From assembly GCA_942492905.1 (NCBI GenBank), contig OW818657.1, positions 806,001-870,000 of the forward strand: a stretch of 64,000 nucleotides of DNA. The letters run 5' to 3'. Shown here in pieces: positions 52,504-59,861 of this stretch; positions within the stretch are counted from its first letter, which is position 1; each line of letters starts with the position of its first letter. The translations under genes were made by a program, and so were the position numbers. The notes under the pieces were generated by a model. It was not told the DNA's origin and did no database searches. It was given only the letters and a program-made list of their open reading frames with translations. This stretch comes from CAIZWU01 sp942492905 (GTDB taxonomy: Bacteria > Verrucomicrobiota > Verrucomicrobiia > Verrucomicrobiales > V1-33).

Positions 52504-53771
52504 CCGCTATCCTTTTTGCCCTGCTGCTCCCGGCCGCGGGGGCGTCCGCCGGCACCCTGCTCCTGCGCGGGGCCACGGTCCATACCGTGACTCAAGGCAC
52601 CCTGACACCCGGGGATGTGCTGGTGCGCGACGGACGGATCGCGGCTGTCGCCCCGCGGATCGAGGAAGCTGCCGATGCTTCCATCGACCTCACCGGACTG
52701 CATTTGTTTCCGGGTCTGATCAGTGCTTCCACCGACCTCGGTCTGGTGGAAATTTCCGGGGTGCGGGCCTCCGTCGATGATCAGGAAACGGGCGAGTTCA
52801 CCCCTGAAATCGAATCCTGGACGGCGGTCAATCCTGACTCCGAATTGATTCCGGTCTCCCGGGCCAATGGCATCACCCATTTCGTCCCGGTCCCGGGGGG
52901 GAAACTCATTTCCGGCGCCTCGGGACTGATGGCGGCCCGGGGCTGGACGGTTGAAGACATGACGGTCCGCCGCCGTACCGCGATGCATCTGTTCTGGCCG
53001 GATCACTCCCTCAATGTGCCCGGGCCCAACGCTTCTGAAAAAGCAAAATCGCTGGAAGACCAAGCCCGCGAGCGGTCGGAGCGGGTGCGCACCATTGATC
53101 AGTTTTTCGCCGATGCGGAAGCCTGGGCAAAGCGTCAGGAAGGCAGCCCGGTGGTGCCGGCGTGGGAGGCCATGCTGCCGGTGGTGCGTGGGGAATTGCC
53201 GCTGGTCGTCCATGCCCAGGGCCTCCGCGAAATCCGGGCGGCCTTGAAATGGTCGGCGGCCCATCCCCGCCTGCGCCTGATCCTCGAAGGTGGCCGCGAT
53301 GCCTGGATGCTGGCCGGCGACTTGGCCCAGCGGAAAATTCCCGTCATTTACAGTGAAATCTTCACCTTGCCGGGTCAGAGTTCAGACGCCTATGACGTGC
53401 AATTCCGGGCTCCCTCCCTCCTGGAAAAAGCGGGGGTAACCGTCGCGATCAGTGAATCGAATGGGAAAAGTGCCTCCAGCCAGCGCAATCTTCCCTACAC
53501 TGCGGCGCAGGCGGTGGCGTTTGGATTTTCGCGGGAAGCCGCGCTGGCCGCCATCACCCTTGTCCCGGCGCAACTGCACGGCGTGGGCGACCTGCTCGGG
53601 TCCATCGAAACCGGCAAGGAAGCTTCCTTTTTTGCCGCCACCGGCGACATCCTCGACATCCGGTCGCAGGTAAAACGCCTCTGGATTGCCGGCACCGAAC
53701 AATCCTTGGAGAGCCGGCACACCCGCCTCGCGGGCCGTTACCGCTCGCGCCCGGCACCGGCGGCAAAATAA
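52491..53771 (+). CDS. Secreted amidohydrolase-like protein lacking the HxH metal motif
   Basis: The protein has 426 residues with a signal peptide (MEKLAAILFALLLPAAGASA). The amidohydrolase composite start GDVLVRDGRIAAVAPRIEEA is followed by LHLFPGLISASTDLGLVEIS, where the expected D-x-H-x-H is replaced by SASTD. A late Asp-bearing segment is hard to place, and the C-terminal QAVAFGFSREAALAAITLVP and LLGSIETGKEASFFAATGDI are normal for the family. It resembles the first half of the upstream protein. Lack of metal ligands suggests a structural or non-catalytic partner. The coding regions overlap by 13 bases, so translation is coupled. Confidence 0.82.
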   Translation: MEKLAAILFALLLPAAGASAGTLLLRGATVHTVTQGTLTPGDVLVRDGRIAAVAPRIEEAADASIDLTGLHLFPGLISASTDLGLVEISGVRASVDDQETGEFTPEIESWTAVNPDSELIPVSRANGITHFVPVPGGKLISGASGLMAARGWTVEDMTVRRRTAMHLFWPDHSLNVPGPNASEKAKSLEDQARERSERVRTIDQFFADAEAWAKRQEGSPVVPAWEAMLPVVRGELPLVVHAQGLREIRAALKWSAAHPRLRLILEGGRDAWMLAGDLAQRKIPVIYSEIFTLPGQSSDAYDVQFRAPSLLEKAGVTVAISESNGKSASSQRNLPYTAAQAVAFGFSREAALAAITLVPAQLHGVGDLLGSIETGKEASFFAATGDILDIRSQVKRLWIAGTEQSLESRHTRLAGRYRSRPAPAAK

Positions 53772-53822
53772 CCTGCCGTATTTTGGCTGGCGTTTCATAA
53801 CGGAGGGGGCATCCTCGGGATC

Positions 53823-54362
53823 ATGAGCTTCCTCACCAAATACACCTTGGTTGGCTGTGCCGGTCTGCTGCTTGTCGCTTGCCGGAAGGAAGATGTCCCG
53901 CACGTTTCCGCCGCCGCATCGTCTCCCGCGGGCGCCGGAGCTGAGGAGGCTCCGCTGAGCGGCATGAGCCGCAAGCAACGGGAGGCACACCGCATTTTGA
54001 AAGCGTCGGAATACCTGGAGCAGGGATTGACGGCTCTGACGGAACTGGAACGGAAAGGGCAGCTGCGCTGGAATTCAGATAATAAACCGGATCTCTCAGC
54101 CGCGGCGGCGGCGTTGCGCAGCGTGCGCGAGGAGACCGCACGGACGGAATCGGATGAAACCAAGGCCTATCATCATAGTAGTTTGACTCTGTTGAACGAG
54201 TCGATGAAGCAGATGATCGGTTTCAGCAACCAGGCCATTCTACCCGAAGGTTCAACGGAAAGCAGGGAATTCGCGGCTGCGCTCATCAGCGCCTCGGATG
54301 TCATGGAAACCACGTCGCCGTTGCGGGAAAAGGGGCTTGGCGGCGCTGGAGGATCGGAATAA
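53823..54362 (+). CDS. Lipoprotein of unknown function
   Basis: The protein has 179 residues. The signal MSFLTKYTLVGCAGLLLVAC ends in a lipobox LVAC followed by RKEDV, so it should be lipidated at Cys20. The mature part is helical and charged (MSRKQREAHRILKASEYLEQ, LTALTELERKGQLRWNSDNK, YHHSSLTLLNESMKQMIGFS). I know no family. It starts 51 bases after the amidohydrolase-like pair and may belong to the same transcript. Confidence 0.7.
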   Translation: MSFLTKYTLVGCAGLLLVACRKEDVPHVSAAASSPAGAGAEEAPLSGMSRKQREAHRILKASEYLEQGLTALTELERKGQLRWNSDNKPDLSAAAAALRSVREETARTESDETKAYHHSSLTLLNESMKQMIGFSNQAILPEGSTESREFAAALISASDVMETTSPLREKGLGGAGGSE

Positions 54363-54444
54363 TCCAGACGGGCAAGGAAGTGGAGCCGCCCGGATCACGC
54401 CGCCTGAGCGCTTGCACGCTTCGGGGCGGGGCTTTTGATAAAGG

Positions 54445-55566
54445 GTGAGTTTTTTGGATACATTGAATCGCTTGCCGGAGGGCAAGTCGCCGCTGTTGCG
54501 GAAGTTTGAGGCGCTGCTGGAACCGGCGGAGCCGGAGGTTTTGGAGAGCATGGCGCAGGAGTCCATGCAGGCGACACGGCGGCATTTTGGGCGGACGATG
54601 CGGCTGTTTGCCCCGATTTACGTGAGCAACGAATGTGTGAACAACTGCGCCTACTGTGGATTTTCGCGGGACAATCCGATCCTGCGCGTGACGTTGACGG
54701 TGGAGCAGGTGGTGGCGGAGGCCCGGCACCTGGCGGCGGAGGGTTTCCGGCACATTCTGTTGGTGGCGGGGGAACATCCGAAATTTGTCAGCGACGGGTA
54801 TCTCGAAGAGTGCATCCGGGCCATCAAGAGTTTTATCCCGACGGTGGCGATTGAGGTGGGGCCCATGGAAGCCCCCGAGTATGAGCGCATGGTCGCCGCC
54901 GGAGCAGAAGGACTGGTGGTCTACCAGGAAACCTATCAACGCGCGCCTTATGCCGCGCTGCACACCGCCGGACCCAAGAAAGACTTCGACTGGCGGCTGG
55001 CCTGTCCGGAGCGCGGGTATGCCGGCGGGTTCCGGCGCATGGGGATTGGAGCGTTATTTGGGTTGGCCCCGTGGCGCGATGAGGCCTTGGCGCTGGCGGC
55101 TCATCTGGAGTGGCTGCAGCGGCATTGTTGGAAGGCCAGCTACACCGTGGCCATGCCGCGGATGCGCCCAGCCGCAGGCGGGTTTGTGCCGGAGTTTTCC
55201 TTCACGGATGCGGAGTTCGTGCAGTTGATCTGTGCCTTCCGGATTTGTTTTCCGCAGGTCGGCATCGTGCTGAGCACCCGGGAGCCGGCGGAACTGAGGG
55301 ATGCGATTTTGCCCCTCGGCATCACCTCCATGAGCGCCGGCAGCCACACCGAGCCCGGCGGCTACACCGGCGTTGGCAAGGACGATCTCCACCTCACGAA
55401 AAAAGGCCGCCGCGTGGAGCTGGAGGAAAAGTCCGGCGACGACTGCGCCACCGGGCAGTTTGATATCGCCGATGAACGCACCCCGCGGGAAATCGAGGAC
55501 TTGTTAAAAAAGATGGGGCTTGATCCGGTTTGGAAGGATTGGGATGAAGCGATTCTCACTCCTTGA
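54445..55566 (+). CDS. thiH: 2-iminoacetate synthase (radical SAM)
   Basis: ThiH cleaves tyrosine by radical SAM chemistry to give dehydroglycine for the thiazole ring of thiamine. The 373-residue protein has the iron-sulfur motif CxxxCxxC in NECVNNCAYCGFSRDNPI, and EVGPMEAPEYERMVAAGAEG and GYAGGFRRMGIGALFGLAPW, typical of ThiH. The C-terminus has ISAGSHTEPGGYT (as MSAGSHTEPGGYT here). The start is a GTG at 54445; no ATG gives the expected N-terminus, and the ribosome site is weak (AAGGG directly before it). ThiG, ThiS and ThiF genes are absent from the neighbourhood. Two small genes follow with almost no gap. Confidence 0.92.
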   Translation: MSFLDTLNRLPEGKSPLLRKFEALLEPAEPEVLESMAQESMQATRRHFGRTMRLFAPIYVSNECVNNCAYCGFSRDNPILRVTLTVEQVVAEARHLAAEGFRHILLVAGEHPKFVSDGYLEECIRAIKSFIPTVAIEVGPMEAPEYERMVAAGAEGLVVYQETYQRAPYAALHTAGPKKDFDWRLACPERGYAGGFRRMGIGALFGLAPWRDEALALAAHLEWLQRHCWKASYTVAMPRMRPAAGGFVPEFSFTDAEFVQLICAFRICFPQVGIVLSTREPAELRDAILPLGITSMSAGSHTEPGGYTGVGKDDLHLTKKGRRVELEEKSGDDCATGQFDIADERTPREIEDLLKKMGLDPVWKDWDEAILTP

Positions 55567-55569
55567 AAA

Positions 55570-55962
55570 ATGGACACAACGAATTCCTCAGCAGTAAGTC
55601 TGGTTGGCAACTGGCGGAGTGAAGCGGTGATTGATCCACCATCCTCAAGCTATTTCCGCGTCACGCCCGATTTCAAATTTTTTTCCGCCGAGCCGATGCC
55701 TCCCAATTCCAAAGGCAAGGTCCATTATGCTCACTTCAGGATGTTGGCGGAAAACATCACAACATCAACATTCACCCTTCGCTTTGCCGGGAAGGAAGGA
55801 GGTTCGGAAAGGCGCTATTTTTTCGAAGGTGACATTCTGGTGCTGGCTGCGGACGCCTTGGACGGCGAGCGGCGTTGGAACTGCTGCCGCGTGGCCCAAG
55901 AAGAATTGCCGGAGTATTTTGAGCCTGAGTTTCTCATAGCTTCGACAAAGCCATGGAATTGA
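55570..55962 (+). CDS. Small protein, first of two tandem paralogs
   Basis: The protein has 130 residues, no signal peptide. It opens SLVGNWRSEAVIDPPSSSYF, a lipocalin-like strand entry (G-x-W), runs as mostly beta strands (FTLRFAGKEGGSERRYFFEG), and ends ELPEYFEPEFLIASTKPWN. The neighbour downstream shares this layout (LVGTWRS at the start; IPEWFEPEF and a final PW at the end), so they are paralogs. It starts 3 bases after thiH and overlaps the next gene by 10 bases. No function known. Confidence 0.72.
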   Translation: MDTTNSSAVSLVGNWRSEAVIDPPSSSYFRVTPDFKFFSAEPMPPNSKGKVHYAHFRMLAENITTSTFTLRFAGKEGGSERRYFFEGDILVLAADALDGERRWNCCRVAQEELPEYFEPEFLIASTKPWN

Positions 55963-56369
55963 AATTGCCCGATGTCCTCGCCGCCCGCCTCGTCGGCACG
56001 TGGCGTTCCGTGCTCGTTTCAGGCGAGGGGGATATCTCCTATTTCCGATTTTTGGAGGATCTAAGATTCATCGGGATCGTCAAGTTGGAGCCTCCAATTG
56101 GCCGTCAACACTATGGCGAGTTTCGTTTGTGGTGCGAGTTGGAATCCGAGTCAATCCTGCGCATGACATTCTACAAAGGTAGGCCCGGAAGCGTGAGGGA
56201 CGTGCATTTCGAAGGGGAGACCTTGGTCCTAAAGGCGGAATTTTCGCAGCAAGCTGGGGATACCGAGCCTCGAAAGCATGTTTGGCGCTGCCATCGGCTG
56301 AGGGATGAGGAGATCCCGGAGTGGTTTGAACCTGAATTCATCAAGGCCATGGCCAGACCGTGGCTCTGA
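55953..56369 (+). CDS. Small protein, second of two tandem paralogs
   Basis: The protein has 138 residues. It shares with its upstream neighbour the start AARLVGTWRSVLVSGEGDIS, the central HYGEFRLWCELESESILRMT (compare YAHFRMLAENITTSTFTLRF), and the end RDEEIPEWFEPEFIKAMARP. The two are clearly homologous but divergent (roughly a third identical by eye). The ATG lies inside the end of the first gene, overlapping by 10 bases. A small beta-barrel, calycin-like fold is likely. No signal peptide, hence cytoplasmic. Confidence 0.72.
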   Translation: MELKLPDVLAARLVGTWRSVLVSGEGDISYFRFLEDLRFIGIVKLEPPIGRQHYGEFRLWCELESESILRMTFYKGRPGSVRDVHFEGETLVLKAEFSQQAGDTEPRKHVWRCHRLRDEEIPEWFEPEFIKAMARPWL

Positions 56370-56436
56370 GCTGTCCATGCAATCCGCACAATTTCCCGGG
56401 AAAGGCTGTCTGGGGACGGGGCGTTTATGCAGGGCC

Positions 56437-57144
56437 ATGAAACGCCCAGTCCTTTTTTCCCTGATCGCTTTGACCACCTGTCTGCTGGCGGCTCCGCCGG
56501 CCGGCAAACCGCTCTTCAATGGAAAGGATATGGCTGGTTGGAAAGGGCCTCATGGCACATGGCAGGCGGTGAGTGGGATCACGCTGCTGGCGGACAATCC
56601 GAAGGGATTCAAGGCGCAGCCGGGGACGGGGGTGCTGCTGAATAGCGGTGAGGGGAAGACGGTGGATTTTTTGACGGAGGCTGCGCATGGCGACTGCGAA
56701 CTGCATGTGGAATTCTGTGTGCCAAAGGGATCCAACTCCGGGGTCTACCTGCAGGGCAGGTATGAGGTGCAGATTTTCGACAGTTTTGCGAAACCGGAGG
56801 TGATCTACAGCGACTGTGGCGGGCTGTATGAAGGCGTGGAAAACGGGAAGGGGTTTCCTGGCAAGGCTCCTGCGGTCAACGCCAGCAAGGCACCGGGCGA
56901 ATGGCAGAGTTTTGATATTACATTCCGGGCCCCGCGGTTCGATGCGGCCGGGAAAAAGACAGAGAATGCAAAGTTCCTGAAGGTGCTGCACAATGGGCAG
57001 CTGATTCATGAGAATGTGGAGGTGACCGGGCCGACAAGGTCGGCGGCGTTTTCGGATGAGCAGGCGCAGGGACCATTGAAACTGCAGGGGGACCATGGTC
57101 CGGTGGCGTTCCGTAATCTTATCCTGAAGCCGTTGGCGGAGTAG
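56437..57144 (+). CDS. Secreted DUF1080 (3-keto-disaccharide hydrolase domain) protein
   Basis: The protein has 235 residues with a signal peptide (MKRPVLFSLIALTTCLLAAP). DUF1080 landmarks are PLFNGKDMAGWKG, ELHVEFCVPKGSNSGVYLQG, RYEVQIFDSFAKP and VAFRNLILKPL. Some relatives hydrolyse 3-keto-glucosides, so a role in glycan breakdown is plausible. The fold is a concanavalin-like beta sandwich. The start is set by the signal peptide at 56437. It precedes the large glycoside hydrolase by 60 bases. Confidence 0.9.
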   Translation: MKRPVLFSLIALTTCLLAAPPAGKPLFNGKDMAGWKGPHGTWQAVSGITLLADNPKGFKAQPGTGVLLNSGEGKTVDFLTEAAHGDCELHVEFCVPKGSNSGVYLQGRYEVQIFDSFAKPEVIYSDCGGLYEGVENGKGFPGKAPAVNASKAPGEWQSFDITFRAPRFDAAGKKTENAKFLKVLHNGQLIHENVEVTGPTRSAAFSDEQAQGPLKLQGDHGPVAFRNLILKPLAE

Positions 57145-57204
57145 CGGGGCAGGGATACGGCCTTGTTTGCTGGGTACGCCAGGCGGACCTTCCATTTCTT
57201 TCTT

Positions 57205-59856
57205 ATGCTCCATCCATCCTGCCTTCTGCTTTTTCTGGCTGCGGTCTCCCAGGCTTCGGCGGCTTCCCTCTGGGTGGAGGGAGAAAGCGCCAATCAATCC
57301 TCCGCCCAACGCCATGGCTGGTATGATGGGGTGAAGAAGGATCTGTTGAGTGGAAACCAGTGGCTGTCCCATTATGGCGATGCGCCGGGCGAGGCCGCGT
57401 ATGAGATTGCGGCGGCGGAAGCGGGCTCCTACACGTTTTGGGCGAGGGTGAATCCGGTGGCATCGAAGCCTTCGTGGAAGCTGGACGGCGGATCCTGGCA
57501 AGCAATCGGTCTGGACGAGGCCCGGCAGAACCAGAACATCGCGGCGGATGGGAAGATTGATCACCGGTTTCTGGCCTGGGTGAAGGTGGGGCAGGTGGAG
57601 CTGGCGGCCGGCAAACACACCCTGCGGTTCCGCTGGGAAGGCGGGGCCTCCAACAGCGGGGGGCTGGATTGTTTTGTCCTGACCACGGAGGCCTTTGTGC
57701 CGCAGGGCACCATGAAGCCGGGGGAGGCGGCCGGAGCAACTGCCGGTGCCGCGGACGAATGGTTTCCCCTGCTGGCGGACGATGACCGCTTCGATCCGCG
57801 GAGTGTGATTGATATGTCAGGGCTGGTTCCGGCTCCGGCGGGGCAGGAGGGTTTTCTCAAAGCGCGAGGGGACAAGCTGCAATTCGAAAAAGCCACACAG
57901 CCGGTGAAGCTGTGGGGCACCGGTGCCAACGTGCAGCCGGGAAAATACACGCGGGCACAGCAGACGCAGCGGGTCCGTTATCTTCGCAAGATGGGCCTCA
58001 ACACGGTACGCCAGCATGCCGTGTTCGATGAGCTGACCAGCGGCGGAGTATTGGATCCCAAAAAGCTGGATGAATACGACTGGTGGTTTGCCGAGTTGAA
58101 GAAGCACGGCATTTATTCGGCCTGGTCGGTCTTTTATCACTTCACCATCGGCCCGGAGGATGGCTATCCCGCCGCCCTCTATGCGGAACTGCCGCAACAG
58201 AAGGGACGGGCCGACACCTACGGCCTGATTACCGCTTCCCCCCAGCTCCAGGAGATCCGGAACCGTTGGCTGGTCCAGATGCTTCAACATAAAAACCCCT
58301 ACACCGGCCTGCGCTACGTGGACGAGCCCGCCCTGGCCACGGTGGAGATGCAGAATGAGGACAGTGTCTTTTTCTGGAACCCCCTGGGCGAACTGGCCAA
58401 GCCTGACGGAAAATGGAAAAACCACGGCCAACTGCTGCGCCGCCGCTTCGCCGCTTGGGTGAAGGCGAAATATCCGTCCGATACCGCGCTGCGGTCGGCC
58501 TGGGGTAACCTGAAGAACGGGGACAGCACCGCCGCCGATGAACTCGCGATCATGAGCCCGTGGGAATTGCCAGGAAACGGACCGCGGGGGGAGTTTGCCG
58601 GACAGACCCGGCGGGCGGGGGATTTCATCCAGTGCCTGGCGGAAATGCAGCGCGGCTTTTTCACGGCATGTGAGGAAGCCATCCGTGGTGCCGGCTTCAA
58701 GGGCGTCACCATCACCACCGCGTGGCAAGTCGGCGGAGCCGCCAGCGAGGCTGCCAACCTCTGGACGGACTCCGTGGGATCCATGATCGACCGGCATAAC
58801 TACTTTGGCGGCGGGGCCGGAGGGCATGGCATCGCCGAAGGAAAGGTGGACAACGCCTCGCACCTCTCCCAGCCGGGAGGAGGATTGTTTTCCATGGCCA
58901 TGAAGCAGGTGGAAAACAAGCCGTTCTCCGTCACCGAGTGGACCCAACTTCCTCCAAATCAGTGGAAGCTGGAAGCAGCTCCCCTGATGGCGTTTTATGG
59001 CATGGGCCTGCAGGGCTGGGACGCCAGTTGGCACTTCGCCCAAAACGGCACCCGGCTCGGGGACGGCTGGCCGGGGATGGGCAGTTATGCCACCGACACG
59101 CCGCACTTTATCGGGCAGTTCCCCGCCTTCGCTTTCGCTCTCCGCAAAGGACATCTGACCGAAGCTCCCATCATCGCCGCCCGTCGCCTGACCCAGCCGG
59201 GCGTTTTCACTGGCACCGATCCGCTGCAGCAGGAAGCGACCACCCAGGGCAGCAACGATGCAAAAAGCCTGCAGGTCGCTGGAGGCACGCCGTTGGAGAC
59301 CTTCGCCATCGGCCGCGTCACCGTCGGTTTCGAGGGCGGCCCGCCGGTGAAGCCGGACCTGGCAAAGTATTGGGATGCCAAACAGAAGGTGATCCGCAGC
59401 GCGACCGGTGAACTCACCTGGGACTACGGAAGGGAACTCATCACGGTGGCCTCGCCCAAAACGCAGGGCATCATCGGAAACCCCGGCAAGGAACCTCACC
59501 GCCTGCCGGGCGTGACGGTGCAATTCAACACGCCCTTCGTGAGCACCCTCTTCACGCCGCTCGATGACCAGCCGCTGGCGCAGTCGAGGCATATCCTGAT
59601 CACCGCCCTCGCCCGGGACGAACAGACCGGCACCGTCTACAGCGAAGACGGAACAAAGCTGGTCTCCACCGGAACCGCGCCGCTGCTCCTCGAACCGGTC
59701 CAGGCCGTCTTCACTCTTGCCGGGGCCAAACCGGCCGGGGTCCGTGCCTTGGACGCCTACGGAGTGCCTTCCGGCAATCCTGTCCCAGTCGCGGCCGATG
59801 GCAGCGTCACCATCGACGGCACCTACCGCAGTTATTACTACGAGGTGAAGCGCTAG
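57205..59856 (+). CDS. Secreted glycoside hydrolase (clan GH-A-like) with N-terminal carbohydrate-binding-like domain
   Basis: The protein has 883 residues with a signal peptide (MLHPSCLLLFLAAVSQASAA). Residues 20-170 form a beta-rich domain (LWVEGESANQSSAQRHGWYD) that resembles a carbohydrate-binding module. The TIM barrel (about 250-620) starts with RYLRKMGLNTVRQHAVFDEL. The likely acid/base is the Glu of ATVEMQNEDSVFFW (about residue 386), and the nucleophile that of NKPFSVTEWTQLPP (about 577), as in clan A. A C-terminal beta domain follows. The exact GH family and sugar are not clear. It belongs with the DUF1080 gene before it and the GxGYxYP gene, which is convergent with a 5-base gap. 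Confidence 0.82.
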   Translation: MLHPSCLLLFLAAVSQASAASLWVEGESANQSSAQRHGWYDGVKKDLLSGNQWLSHYGDAPGEAAYEIAAAEAGSYTFWARVNPVASKPSWKLDGGSWQAIGLDEARQNQNIAADGKIDHRFLAWVKVGQVELAAGKHTLRFRWEGGASNSGGLDCFVLTTEAFVPQGTMKPGEAAGATAGAADEWFPLLADDDRFDPRSVIDMSGLVPAPAGQEGFLKARGDKLQFEKATQPVKLWGTGANVQPGKYTRAQQTQRVRYLRKMGLNTVRQHAVFDELTSGGVLDPKKLDEYDWWFAELKKHGIYSAWSVFYHFTIGPEDGYPAALYAELPQQKGRADTYGLITASPQLQEIRNRWLVQMLQHKNPYTGLRYVDEPALATVEMQNEDSVFFWNPLGELAKPDGKWKNHGQLLRRRFAAWVKAKYPSDTALRSAWGNLKNGDSTAADELAIMSPWELPGNGPRGEFAGQTRRAGDFIQCLAEMQRGFFTACEEAIRGAGFKGVTITTAWQVGGAASEAANLWTDSVGSMIDRHNYFGGGAGGHGIAEGKVDNASHLSQPGGGLFSMAMKQVENKPFSVTEWTQLPPNQWKLEAAPLMAFYGMGLQGWDASWHFAQNGTRLGDGWPGMGSYATDTPHFIGQFPAFAFALRKGHLTEAPIIAARRLTQPGVFTGTDPLQQEATTQGSNDAKSLQVAGGTPLETFAIGRVTVGFEGGPPVKPDLAKYWDAKQKVIRSATGELTWDYGRELITVASPKTQGIIGNPGKEPHRLPGVTVQFNTPFVSTLFTPLDDQPLAQSRHILITALARDEQTGTVYSEDGTKLVSTGTAPLLLEPVQAVFTLAGAKPAGVRALDAYGVPSGNPVPVAADGSVTIDGTYRSYYYEVKR

Positions 59857-59861
59857 GCTGG

